DNA of 44,218 nucleotides from Polynucleobacter sp. GTDB lineage: Bacteria > Pseudomonadota > Gammaproteobacteria > Burkholderiales > Burkholderiaceae. The notes beneath the pieces are model-generated. The model saw nothing but the letters and a program-made list of their open reading frames with translations, did no database searches and was not told where the DNA came from. Position numbers and translations under genes: made by a program. Each line of letters starts with the position of its first letter. Position 1 is the stretch's first letter. The DNA lies in the NCBI GenBank assembly GCA_008015455.1, contig SSFP01000076.1, positions 1-44,218 of the forward strand, given 5' to 3'. Positions 37,127 to 44,218 of this stretch are shown here, one piece after another.

Positions 37127-38451
37127 AGCTAACTAAAATTATTTTTTGTGCTGTTGGTTTTGCTTTCCTTAGCAATAGTGTTGTTGCTCAAAAATCTAGT
37201 CAGGCAATTGATCAGGTGGTTGCGGTTGTTGACACTAATTTAATTACAAAAGTTGAGTTAGATAGGCGTATAGCATTAATTGAAAAACAATTTAAAGCAG
37301 CTAATCGCCAGTTGCCTCCCGCTCCAGAACTTAGAAAACAGGTTCTTGAAAGATTAATTATTGAGCAGGTTCAACAAAATATCGCTAAAGAGCAGGGTTT
37401 AAAAGTTGTTGATTCAGAATTGGATCGTATTCTTGCCACCATCATTTCTCAAAGTAAGTTATCTGAAAAAGAATTTAAAGCTAAATTAGAAAAAGAAGGC
37501 ACATCTTGGACTAGATACAAAGAAGATCTACGCAAAGAGGTGGTTATTGCAAGACTCAGAGAGCGTGATGTTGATGCAAGAGTTCGTGTCAGCGAAGCAG
37601 AGATTGATAATTTTATTGCCGATCAAAATAGAGGTAAGTCTAGCCAAGAGCAAGTGAATGAAATTTATTTGGCGCAGTTGGTGGTGGCACTCCCAAGTAG
37701 TGGGTCTGATTCAGATGTTGCTACCATCCGCGAAAAAGCGGAATCTCTTTTAAAGCAGGCTAATTTAGAAAAAGATTTTTTGGCATTTAGTAAGCGTCTT
37801 GCTGTGGCTGGTTCGGGTATTCGTTTTGAAGATCTTGGCTACCGTCCATTAGAACGTTTGCCGCAGTTATTGGTTGATGCGACAGCTAATCTTTCCGTTA
37901 ATCAAGTGGTGCCAAAGCTATTACAAAGTGGCGCTGGATTTCATATTGTTAAATTGATGGATCGCAAAGGTTCTTCAAATTCATCAACAAAAACTGCTGA
38001 TATATCTGTAACGCAAACACAGGCAAAACACATTTTGTTAAAACATAGACCTGGAGTTACCGACCAAGAGCTTCAGCGTCGTTTAAATGGTTTTAAAGAT
38101 CAAATTAGAATTAAAACGGCTGATTTTTCTCAATTAGCCAAAAAGCACTCTGAAGATGGTAGCGCTCCAAATGGAGGGTTATTGGGTTGGATGTCACCTG
38201 GAGAATTGGTCCCTGAGTTTGAGCAAGCCATGAATCGTTTGGCTGTTGGCGAGGTTAGTGCACCCGTAAGAACAGAATTTGGTTGGCATTTAATTGAAGT
38301 TGTTGAAAGACGTAATGCAAAGATTTCCTCGGATAAGCAAAGAGATCAAGCTCGCGCAATTTTGAGAGAGAGAAAATTAGAGCAGGCTTATGAGGATTGG
38401 TTAAGGCAAATTCGAGATAGTGCAACTGTAGAGACTCGTCTGCTAGATTAA
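37123..38451 (+). CDS. surA: Periplasmic chaperone / peptidyl-prolyl isomerase SurA
   Basis: The chaperone that escorts outer-membrane barrels such as LptD. The 442 residues have a signal peptide (MKLTKIIFCAVGFAFLSN.., cleavage likely near AQ at 22-23), the SurA N-terminal domain (about 28-150; QAIDQVVAVVDTNLITKVEL), and two parvulin domains. The second, about residues 300-405, keeps the typical QAKHILLKH, HSEDGSAPNGGLLGWM and FGWHLIEV motifs. The first (about 180-285) is degenerate: it has no clear GG-LGW strand, only GIRFEDLGYRPL. The start overlaps the lptD stop (ATGA), and pdxA follows after 2 bases. Confidence 0.95.
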   Translation: MKLTKIIFCAVGFAFLSNSVVAQKSSQAIDQVVAVVDTNLITKVELDRRIALIEKQFKAANRQLPPAPELRKQVLERLIIEQVQQNIAKEQGLKVVDSELDRILATIISQSKLSEKEFKAKLEKEGTSWTRYKEDLRKEVVIARLRERDVDARVRVSEAEIDNFIADQNRGKSSQEQVNEIYLAQLVVALPSSGSDSDVATIREKAESLLKQANLEKDFLAFSKRLAVAGSGIRFEDLGYRPLERLPQLLVDATANLSVNQVVPKLLQSGAGFHIVKLMDRKGSSNSSTKTADISVTQTQAKHILLKHRPGVTDQELQRRLNGFKDQIRIKTADFSQLAKKHSEDGSAPNGGLLGWMSPGELVPEFEQAMNRLAVGEVSAPVRTEFGWHLIEVVERRNAKISSDKQRDQARAILRERKLEQAYEDWLRQIRDSATVETRLLD

Positions 38452-38453
38452 TT

Positions 38454-39422
38454 ATGATTCATCTTGCCTTAACCACAGGGGAGCCTGCAGGCATCGGTCC
38501 TGAGATTAGCGTTAAGGCAGCGCAGCAGTTTTTAAACGAGCACCCTGAGGTGGTGATCCATCTCGTTGGCGATCAAACCCTGCTCGGCTCTGGTTCTGAA
38601 AGATTGAGGATTGAACATTGCCCTTTGGAAGAGGCTGTTGCTCCAGGGCAACTCAATGTAAAAAATGCCTCTTATGTGATTGCTACTCTGGATCATGCAA
38701 TTGATGGTTGTTTGTCAGGAATCTATCAAGCGATGGTGACTGCTCCAGTTCAAAAGAGTGTGATTGCAGATTCAGGAATTTCTTTCACAGGACACACGGA
38801 ATACTTGGCTGAGCGTTGCCAGATTCCTTTGGTGGTCATGATGTTGTGTGGCCAACCAGTTTTTCAGTCACCCCTATTGCCAGACCAGTTACGAGTTGCA
38901 TTGGTCACAACTCATATGCCCTTAAGAGAGGTGCCTAATTTTTTATCTCAAGAGCTTATTCAAGATACAGTCAAAATTGTTGAGCGTGATTTGAGAATAA
39001 GATTCAGTATTCCTAAACCCATGATTTATGTCACGGGTTTGAATCCGCACGCAGGAGAGTCTGGTCATCTTGGTAGAGAAGAGATGGACATCATTGGGCC
39101 AGCAATTAAAGCTATGCAAGCTGAGGGTTATAGTTTGGTGGGTCCATTGCCTGGAGATACGATATTTAGCCCTCAAAATTTAAAGCAAGCGGATGTTATT
39201 TTGGCGATGTCTCATGACCAAGGCTTGGCGCCATTTAAATTTGTCACCTTCGGTGAGGGAGTGAACGTCACCTTAGGTTTGCCCATGATTCGTACATCTG
39301 TTGATCATGGCACTGCATTGAATATCGCAGGTCAAGGGGTTGCTGATATTTCCAGTATGCTCGCAGCTTTAGATCTAGCTCTCAATATGGCAAGGAATAC
39401 ACGTGGCACATCAGGCTCGTAA
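38454..39422 (+). CDS. pdxA: 4-hydroxythreonine-4-phosphate dehydrogenase
   Basis: An NAD-dependent, metal-requiring enzyme of pyridoxal phosphate synthesis. The 322 residues begin LALTTGEPAGIGPEI (residues 4-18), with metal-binding histidines in FTGHTEYLAERC, CGLNPHAGE-like VTGLNPHAGESG (near 196-207) and MSHDQGLAPFKF (near 255-266), and the end motif RTSVDHGTALNIAG. It is the third gene of the lptD operon. Its last 20 bases overlap rsmA. Confidence 0.96.
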   Translation: MIHLALTTGEPAGIGPEISVKAAQQFLNEHPEVVIHLVGDQTLLGSGSERLRIEHCPLEEAVAPGQLNVKNASYVIATLDHAIDGCLSGIYQAMVTAPVQKSVIADSGISFTGHTEYLAERCQIPLVVMMLCGQPVFQSPLLPDQLRVALVTTHMPLREVPNFLSQELIQDTVKIVERDLRIRFSIPKPMIYVTGLNPHAGESGHLGREEMDIIGPAIKAMQAEGYSLVGPLPGDTIFSPQNLKQADVILAMSHDQGLAPFKFVTFGEGVNVTLGLPMIRTSVDHGTALNIAGQGVADISSMLAALDLALNMARNTRGTSGS

Positions 39423-40203
39423 AAGATTTGGACAACACTTTTTGGTCGACGATGGGATCATTCATGCCATCGTGAGAGCGATTGAACCTGCTTATAAAGA
39501 TGCTGTGATTGAGATTGGTCCTGGTTTGGGTGCTATGACAAAACCTTTGCTAGCATCCTTAGAGCAAATGGCAGTGGTTGAGCTAGATCGAGATTTAGTG
39601 AAACACTGGCAGTCTGCATCTCTTAGCAACTTAACTATTTTTGAAGCAGATGCTTTGAAGTTTGATTTTCAAGCTTGGGCTAAAGAAGCTAAAGCCAAAA
39701 TCCAAGCAAAGGGTGTTGCAGCTAGAGTCAAGATTGTGGGTAATCTACCCTACAACATTTCATCACCACTTTTATTCCATTTAATGTCAGCTGCTGAATT
39801 TGTTGATGAGCAAGTTTTCATGTTGCAAGCCGAAGTGATTCATCGTATGGTGGCAACTCATAGTGATTCTGAATACAGTCGGTTATCAGTGATGTTGCAA
39901 TCTAGATATCATCTAGAGAATGTATTAGATGTGCCTCCAGAGGCTTTCGATCCTCCACCCAAAGTAGACTCGGCTGTTGTCAAAATGATCCCAAGGAAAG
40001 ATATTGCTTTAACTCCACAGGAGTATGAGTCACTAGCTAGCTTAGTTTCAATGGCGTTCGCGCAAAGACGTAAAGTTCTTAGAAATAATCTATCCGCCGT
40101 GAAAGATCGTTTAGAACTTCCTGATGCTGTTTTATCTTTGAGGGCTCAGGATATCCCTGTAGGGGATTACATTAATTGGGCTTGTAAGCTGGCGCATCAA
40201 TAA
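39403..40203 (+). CDS. rsmA: 16S rRNA dimethyladenosine transferase RsmA (KsgA)
   Basis: It dimethylates two adjacent adenines near the 3' end of 16S rRNA during 30S maturation. The 266 residues open with RKRFGQHFLVDDGIIHAI, carry the SAM motif VIEIGPGLGAMTKPLL (near 36-51), and have the catalytic motif IVGNLPYNISSPLLF (near 109-123). The start is GTG, supported by AAGGA at 39392-39396, and lies 20 bases inside pdxA. The 3' end overlaps the convergent plsC by 32 bases. Confidence 0.97.
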   Translation: MAHQARKRFGQHFLVDDGIIHAIVRAIEPAYKDAVIEIGPGLGAMTKPLLASLEQMAVVELDRDLVKHWQSASLSNLTIFEADALKFDFQAWAKEAKAKIQAKGVAARVKIVGNLPYNISSPLLFHLMSAAEFVDEQVFMLQAEVIHRMVATHSDSEYSRLSVMLQSRYHLENVLDVPPEAFDPPPKVDSAVVKMIPRKDIALTPQEYESLASLVSMAFAQRRKVLRNNLSAVKDRLELPDAVLSLRAQDIPVGDYINWACKLAHQ

Positions 40204-40912
40204 CGCGCATCTCTGCTTCAATCCAATCTTCAGTCGCTTGGTGAACCTGTCCGGCTGATTTGTCAGCTGAGCTAATAGCGGGTCCAATAGAAACGATAAT
40301 TTTTCCAGGATGCTTTAAGAAGCTATTCTTTGGCCAAAAATGACCAGCATTGTGAGCCACTGGGATCACCCAAGCATTCGTTGCGCTCGCTAAGCGGGCT
40401 CCACCTTTATGGTAGGTGGTTTGTGCGCCAACAGGCGTGCGAGTGCCCTCAGGAAAAATAATGATCCATAAACCCTGAGCTAAATATTTTTTACCTTGAG
40501 ATGTGATCGAAAGAGAAGCTGCTGCACCTTTAGAACGATCAATATGGATCATTCTCAATAAGCCTAAAGCCCAACCAAAGAATGGAATCCAAAGTAATTC
40601 GCGTTTAAAAACAAAGCATAGTTGCTTGGGCATAAACGCTAAAAATGCAATAGTTTCCCAAGCAGACTGGTGCTTGGATAAAAGAATAACGGGTTGATCA
40701 AGCATGGTTTGAATATTTTCCATGCCACGTACTTCGTATTGAATCCCACAGATTTTTTCAGCTAAGAAAACAACCACTTTGTTCCAAACTCGAGCGAGTT
40801 CATAACGTTTGGCGGCACTCATGAATGGAAACGCTAAAAAGCATAAGGTTGCCCAAAACGGTGTAAAAACCAACATGCAAATAAATAGAGCAATCGAACG
40901 AATAAAGGTCAT
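40172..40912 (-). CDS. plsC: 1-acyl-sn-glycerol-3-phosphate acyltransferase (lysophosphatidate acyltransferase)
   Basis: A 246-residue membrane acyltransferase making phosphatidic acid. An N-terminal hydrophobic segment (about 5-35) anchors it. Motif I is LLSKHQSAWE with His81 and Glu86, that is HX4E rather than the usual HX4D. Motif II is near FVFKRELLWIPFFGWALG (about 102-119), motif III is FPEGTRTPVG (near 152-161), and motif IV follows as WVIPVAHNAG. It begins 4 bases inside gmhB, as part of the glyQ-glyS-gmhB-plsC run, and its end overlaps rsmA. Confidence 0.92.
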   Translation of the reverse strand: MTFIRSIALFICMLVFTPFWATLCFLAFPFMSAAKRYELARVWNKVVVFLAEKICGIQYEVRGMENIQTMLDQPVILLSKHQSAWETIAFLAFMPKQLCFVFKRELLWIPFFGWALGLLRMIHIDRSKGAAASLSITSQGKKYLAQGLWIIIFPEGTRTPVGAQTTYHKGGARLASATNAWVIPVAHNAGHFWPKNSFLKHPGKIIVSIGPAISSADKSAGQVHQATEDWIEAEMRVIDAPAYKPN

Positions 40913-41469
40913 GAGCGTTGAATAAAGTGGTTGGCAAAAGCCATGAGATCTTGATGGATGGCTGTATATGGTGGGAGCTCGCCACTTGAGCGAGCTTTTT
41001 CACCTTTGCCAGTTAATACAAGGTGAGGTTCAGCACCTACTGCAACACCCGCGACTAAGTCGCGAACGCTATCACCCACGATAGGTACACCCTTAATGGG
41101 AATGCCATATCTCTCAGAAATCTGTTGAATCATTCCAGGTAGAGGTTTTCTGCAGTTGCAGTGATCGGCATCTGTATGTGGACAGAAGAAAATAGCGTCA
41201 ATATGACCACCGACTTTAGCAACTAAGCGGTGTAATTTTTCATGGATGGCATTGAGTGTGTCCATGTCGTATAGACCACGACCTACACCCGATTGGTTAG
41301 TGGCTACAGCAATGTGATAACCCGCTTGATTGAGTTTCGCAATAGCTTCAAGGCTGCCAGGAATAGGTATCCACTCATCTGGTGACTTGATATAGAGGTC
41401 GCTATCTTGGTTGATAACGCCATCTCTATCAAGAATCACTAATTTGGTGTGAGGGGCTTTGGCTGCCAT
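40909..41469 (-). CDS. gmhB: D-glycero-beta-D-manno-heptose-1,7-bisphosphate 7-phosphatase
   Basis: A 186-residue HAD phosphatase of the ADP-heptose route for LPS inner core. The DxD motif is VILDRDGVINQDSD (Asp14 and Asp16 by count from the ATG), motif II is ATNQSGVGRG near 57-66, the zinc-binding insert is CPHTDADHCNCRKP near 97-110, and motif IV is IVGDSVRDLVAG. It lies 5 bp after glyS and overlaps plsC by 4 bases. Confidence 0.94.
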   Translation of the reverse strand: MAAKAPHTKLVILDRDGVINQDSDLYIKSPDEWIPIPGSLEAIAKLNQAGYHIAVATNQSGVGRGLYDMDTLNAIHEKLHRLVAKVGGHIDAIFFCPHTDADHCNCRKPLPGMIQQISERYGIPIKGVPIVGDSVRDLVAGVAVGAEPHLVLTGKGEKARSSGELPPYTAIHQDLMAFANHFIQRS

Positions 41470-41474
41470 AGTGC

Positions 41475-43610
41475 TTAAGACGCTAACTTACCAATATCAG
41501 CCACCTGATTCATGAGGCTGTGCATCTTGGATAGAAGTGCCAAACGATTATTTCTTAGTGATGTATCAGGATCCATCACCATGACATCATTAAAAAACTG
41601 ATCGACATCATTTCTCAAAGATGCAAAAGCTTGAAGTGCTGATGTGAAGTTACCCTTTTCAAAAGCCTGATTCACTTCAGGCATGATGCCTTCTAGTGCT
41701 TTAGCCAATGATTTTTCAGCATCTAGACTTAATAACTGGCTATTCACAGATGTTGGAATCTCAAAATCTACTTTCTTTAAGATATTGCCAATACGTTTAT
41801 TGGCGGCAGCTAGTGCTGGTGCTGCATCTAAATCACTAAATCGTCTTACAGCCTCAAGTCTTTGTAAAACATCATTGAGTACTTGTGGATTTTGACTCAC
41901 CACGGATTCAACTTCATTTGTTGAATAATTCTTACCATCTAATTTTTGATCTTTCAGATAAGCTCTGAGGCGATCCAAAATAAATTGATGAATCACTTCC
42001 ACCTGAGCAGTTTCTTTCACTTCGGCTTGGCTAAATTGATCTAACGCTCCTTGAATCATTGATCCAATGTGAAGAGGTAACTGCTTCTCAAGCAAAATGC
42101 GGCAAATACCTAAAGCATGACGGCGAAGCGCAAATGGGTCTTTTTCTCCGGTTGGGGCTAAACCAATACCCCAAATACCGACTAAGGTTTCAAGCTTGTC
42201 TGCAAGGGCTAGGATGGTGCCCGTATCTGTTTGTGGCAATAGGTCGCCAGCAAAACGAGGAGCATAGTGCTCCATACATGCAGCTGCAACATCAGGATGC
42301 TCTTTATCGTTCAGAGCATAGTAGCGCCCCATGATGCCTTGCAATTCAGGGAATTCACCCACCATATCAGTTAACAAGTCAGCTTTAGCTAATTGCGCAG
42401 CACGTTCGGCTAAAGCAATATCAATATGCTTGTTAGATTGCTTAAGTTGAGTAGCGATCAGGCGAGCAATCTTGGCGACGCGTTCTGTGCGCTCTAATTG
42501 GGTGCCGAGTTTATTGTGATAAACCACTTTAGATAACAAAGTAGTTCTTTCCATTAAAGTCTTTTTACGATCTTGTTCGTAGAAGAACTTGGCATCGGCT
42601 AAGCGGGGTCTGACCACGCGCTCATTGCCTGAAACAATAGCTTCTGGTGTTTTTGTTTCAATATTAGAAACAATCAAGAATTGATTTGAAAGTTTGCCAT
42701 CTGAATTAGTCATGGCAAAGTATTTCTGATTGGTTTGCATTGTCAGAATCAAACATTCTTGAGGTACAGTCAAGAACTCTTCTTCAAATTGGCATGTGTA
42801 GATAACAGGCCATTCCACCAAAGAGCAAACTTCTTCTAACAAAGATTCTGGCATCAAGACTTGTTTGCCTTTTGAGGCGGACACCAAAGCAGATCGAATA
42901 TTTTCTAAGCGCTCATCAAAGCTGGCAATGATCTTTCCAGCTTCTTTGAGAGTTTTTGCATATTCATCAGCGTGAGCAATTTTGATAGCCCCTGCTGATA
43001 AGAAGCGGTGACCTATTGTTGTGTTTCCAGAATTTAAGCCAAGAGCTTTGATGGATACAACTGCTGCACCATGTAAAGCAACTAAGCTATGAGCAGGTCT
43101 AACAAATTCAACATCTTGAACTTGAGGAGTGCCTGGCGCAATCTGATAGCGCATCACCTTAGGGATGGGAAGCTTACTGATGGTTTGCTCCACAGCTGTT
43201 TGCAAGCCATTCGCTAATTCAATACCGGCGACATCAACGCTTAAATAGAAGGTCTCTGATTTATCACTGCCTTGTCTCTCAAGTGATTCGATCGCTGCAT
43301 CTGGATGCCCTAGAGCTGCTAATTTTTTCAATAGAGGGGCTGTTGCTTTGCCGTTGCTATCAAGCGCAATCGATACCGGTAATAGTTTTTCTTGAACACG
43401 ACGATCGGGTGCTTTTGCAAGAACCTGAGAGATGTGAACAGCTAATCGGCGTGGAGTCGCAAAACTTGTGACAACGCTTGCATCTGTTAACAAGCCTTGG
43501 TTCTTGAGTGATTGTGCAATACCTTCAGAAAAGCTTTGACCTAACTTTTTCAGAGCCTTTGGAGGTAACTCTTCGGTTAGTAACTCTAGTAGTAAAGGTG
43601 CTTGACTCAT
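41475..43610 (-). CDS. glyS: Glycyl-tRNA synthetase beta subunit
   Basis: The large subunit of the heterotetrameric bacterial GlyRS, needed for tRNA binding and full activity. With the ATG at 43608-43610 the protein begins [20 protein letters not shown] and has 711 residues, the normal length. That ATG overlaps the glyQ stop (ATGA). The frame continues upstream to an extra ATG at 43632-43634, but this lies inside glyQ and adds eight unlike residues. Clear family segments include [10 protein letters not shown]-like [34 protein letters not shown], and the HD-like stretch [20 protein letters not shown]. Confidence 0.96.
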   Translation of the reverse strand: MSQAPLLLELLTEELPPKALKKLGQSFSEGIAQSLKNQGLLTDASVVTSFATPRRLAVHISQVLAKAPDRRVQEKLLPVSIALDSNGKATAPLLKKLAALGHPDAAIESLERQGSDKSETFYLSVDVAGIELANGLQTAVEQTISKLPIPKVMRYQIAPGTPQVQDVEFVRPAHSLVALHGAAVVSIKALGLNSGNTTIGHRFLSAGAIKIAHADEYAKTLKEAGKIIASFDERLENIRSALVSASKGKQVLMPESLLEEVCSLVEWPVIYTCQFEEEFLTVPQECLILTMQTNQKYFAMTNSDGKLSNQFLIVSNIETKTPEAIVSGNERVVRPRLADAKFFYEQDRKKTLMERTTLLSKVVYHNKLGTQLERTERVAKIARLIATQLKQSNKHIDIALAERAAQLAKADLLTDMVGEFPELQGIMGRYYALNDKEHPDVAAACMEHYAPRFAGDLLPQTDTGTILALADKLETLVGIWGIGLAPTGEKDPFALRRHALGICRILLEKQLPLHIGSMIQGALDQFSQAEVKETAQVEVIHQFILDRLRAYLKDQKLDGKNYSTNEVESVVSQNPQVLNDVLQRLEAVRRFSDLDAAPALAAANKRIGNILKKVDFEIPTSVNSQLLSLDAEKSLAKALEGIMPEVNQAFEKGNFTSALQAFASLRNDVDQFFNDVMVMDPDTSLRNNRLALLSKMHSLMNQVADIGKLAS

Positions 43611-44218
43611 TGTGCACCTCCATTTTTCTGACACATAGGGAAACCAAGTTTTTCGCGAGATTCATAATAAGCTTGCGCAACGCTACGAGATAGGTTGCGA
43701 ATACGACCGATGTATGCAGCTCTCTCTGTCACTGAAATGGCTCCGCGGGCATCGAGAAGGTTAAATGTATGCGCAGCTTTTAAAACCATTTCATAAGCGG
43801 GTAGTGCCAATGGAATTTCCATTAAACGCTTAGCTTCATTTTCATAATTACTAAATTGCTGGAAAAGTAAATCAGCGTTGGAGTATTCAAAGTTATAAGT
43901 TGATTGCTCCACTTCATTTTGATGATAAACATCACCGTAGCTCACGCCTTCCGTCCAAACAAGGTCGTAGACGTTTTCAACTTTTTGCAAATACATAGCT
44001 AGACGTTCTAGTCCGTAGGTGATTTCACCCAAAATGGGTTTGCAATCAATGCCACCCACTTGTTGGAAATATGTGAATTGAGTCACTTCCATACCGTTTA
44101 ACCAAACTTCCCAACCTAAGCCCCATGCGCCAAGTGTTGGTGATTCCCAGTTGTCTTCAACAAAGCGAATATCGTGGACGAGTGTGTCGATCCCAATCGC
44201 TTTTAATGAGTCTAGATA
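43607..44218 (-). CDS. glyQ: Glycyl-tRNA synthetase alpha subunit, C-terminal part (cut by window edge)
   Basis: The catalytic class II subunit. The frame is open to the right edge, giving 203 residues up to the stop; the true start lies outside the window. Recognisable parts are [53 protein letters not shown] (motif 3) and the C-terminal [16 protein letters not shown] and [12 protein letters not shown]. The visible internal methionine (44090-44092) is not the start. It overlaps glyS by 4 bases, so the subunits are translated in a coupled way. Confidence 0.97.
   Translation of the reverse strand, partial: YLDSLKAIGIDTLVHDIRFVEDNWESPTLGAWGLGWEVWLNGMEVTQFTYFQQVGGIDCKPILGEITYGLERLAMYLQKVENVYDLVWTEGVSYGDVYHQNEVEQSTYNFEYSNADLLFQQFSNYENEAKRLMEIPLALPAYEMVLKAAHTFNLLDARGAISVTERAAYIGRIRNLSRSVAQAYYESREKLGFPMCQKNGGAQ

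Noticed and set aside
43611-43634. An eight-residue extension of GlyS
   Set aside because: It lies inside glyQ; the ATGA overlap start gives the typical first residues of the beta subunit.
1-44218. Mobile elements, prophage, CRISPR array, tRNA genes, toxin-antitoxin or defence genes
   Set aside because: Reading both strands I saw no transposase, integrase, regularly spaced repeats, cloverleaf sequence or small toxin-like pair; gene content is core throughout.

Overview
This window is an ordinary core stretch of a chromosome, not an accessory island. Gene content and order point to a betaproteobacterium of the Burkholderiaceae, most like Polynucleobacter. The supporting blocks are rplM-rpsI-argC-erpA-anmK-tyrS, dusB-fis-purH-ruvC-ruvA-ruvB, lptD-surA-pdxA-rsmA, and DUF971-ubiE-Tim44-ubiJ-ubiB. 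The sequence is AT-leaning for that family, with very short spacers. I saw no insertion sequence, prophage gene, CRISPR array, tRNA or rRNA. The genus is inferred from memory of gene order and composition; I ran no search.

Layout. 1-1666 (minus): the start of a cytosolic 5'-nucleotidase, then ilvA. 1707-11040 (plus): a YqaA-type membrane protein, a 1278-residue FAD/Fe-S oxidoreductase, a DUF971 protein, ubiE, a Tim44-domain protein, ubiJ, ubiB and a DUF502 membrane protein. 11049-18768 (plus): aspS, nudB, clsB, an Atm1-like ABC exporter, a MOFRL glycerate kinase and pyrC. 18775-19086 (plus): the RNase P RNA gene, packed against pyrC and facing an OsmC gene. 19515-19889: the largest gap, with a strong terminator and two possible promoters ahead of rplM-rpsI. 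20798-25425: argC and erpA (plus), anmK (minus), tyrS and a histidine phosphatase (plus). 25383-34747 (minus): ruvBAC, purH, fis, dusB, a UbiH-family hydroxylase, pepP, a MurU-like gene and an AmgK-like gene. 34778-40203 (plus): lptD-surA-pdxA-rsmA. 40172-44218 (minus): plsC, gmhB, glyS and the C-terminal part of glyQ.

How the genes fit together. Ubiquinone synthesis recurs (ubiE, ubiJ, ubiB and a UbiH-family hydroxylase), and the large FAD/Fe-S enzyme may feed electrons to the quinone pool. Envelope building is the second theme: lptD and surA for outer-membrane assembly, gmhB for LPS heptose, plsC and clsB for phospholipids, and anmK plus amgK/murU for recycling of peptidoglycan MurNAc. The rest is translation (aspS, tyrS, glyQS, rplM, rpsI, rsmA, dusB, rnpB), nucleotide synthesis (purH, pyrC) and recombination (ruvABC).

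I found no undescribed multi-gene system. The best leads are small. First, the ubiJ reading frame has no ATG or GTG start, and a terminator-like hairpin lies in its 5' coding part. Second, a short terminator-ended transcript may be made upstream of rplM. Third, AspRS carries residues associated with non-discriminating enzymes. Fourth, LptD has only two cysteines. Fifth, the DUF3683-type redox enzyme is joined to the ubi cluster.
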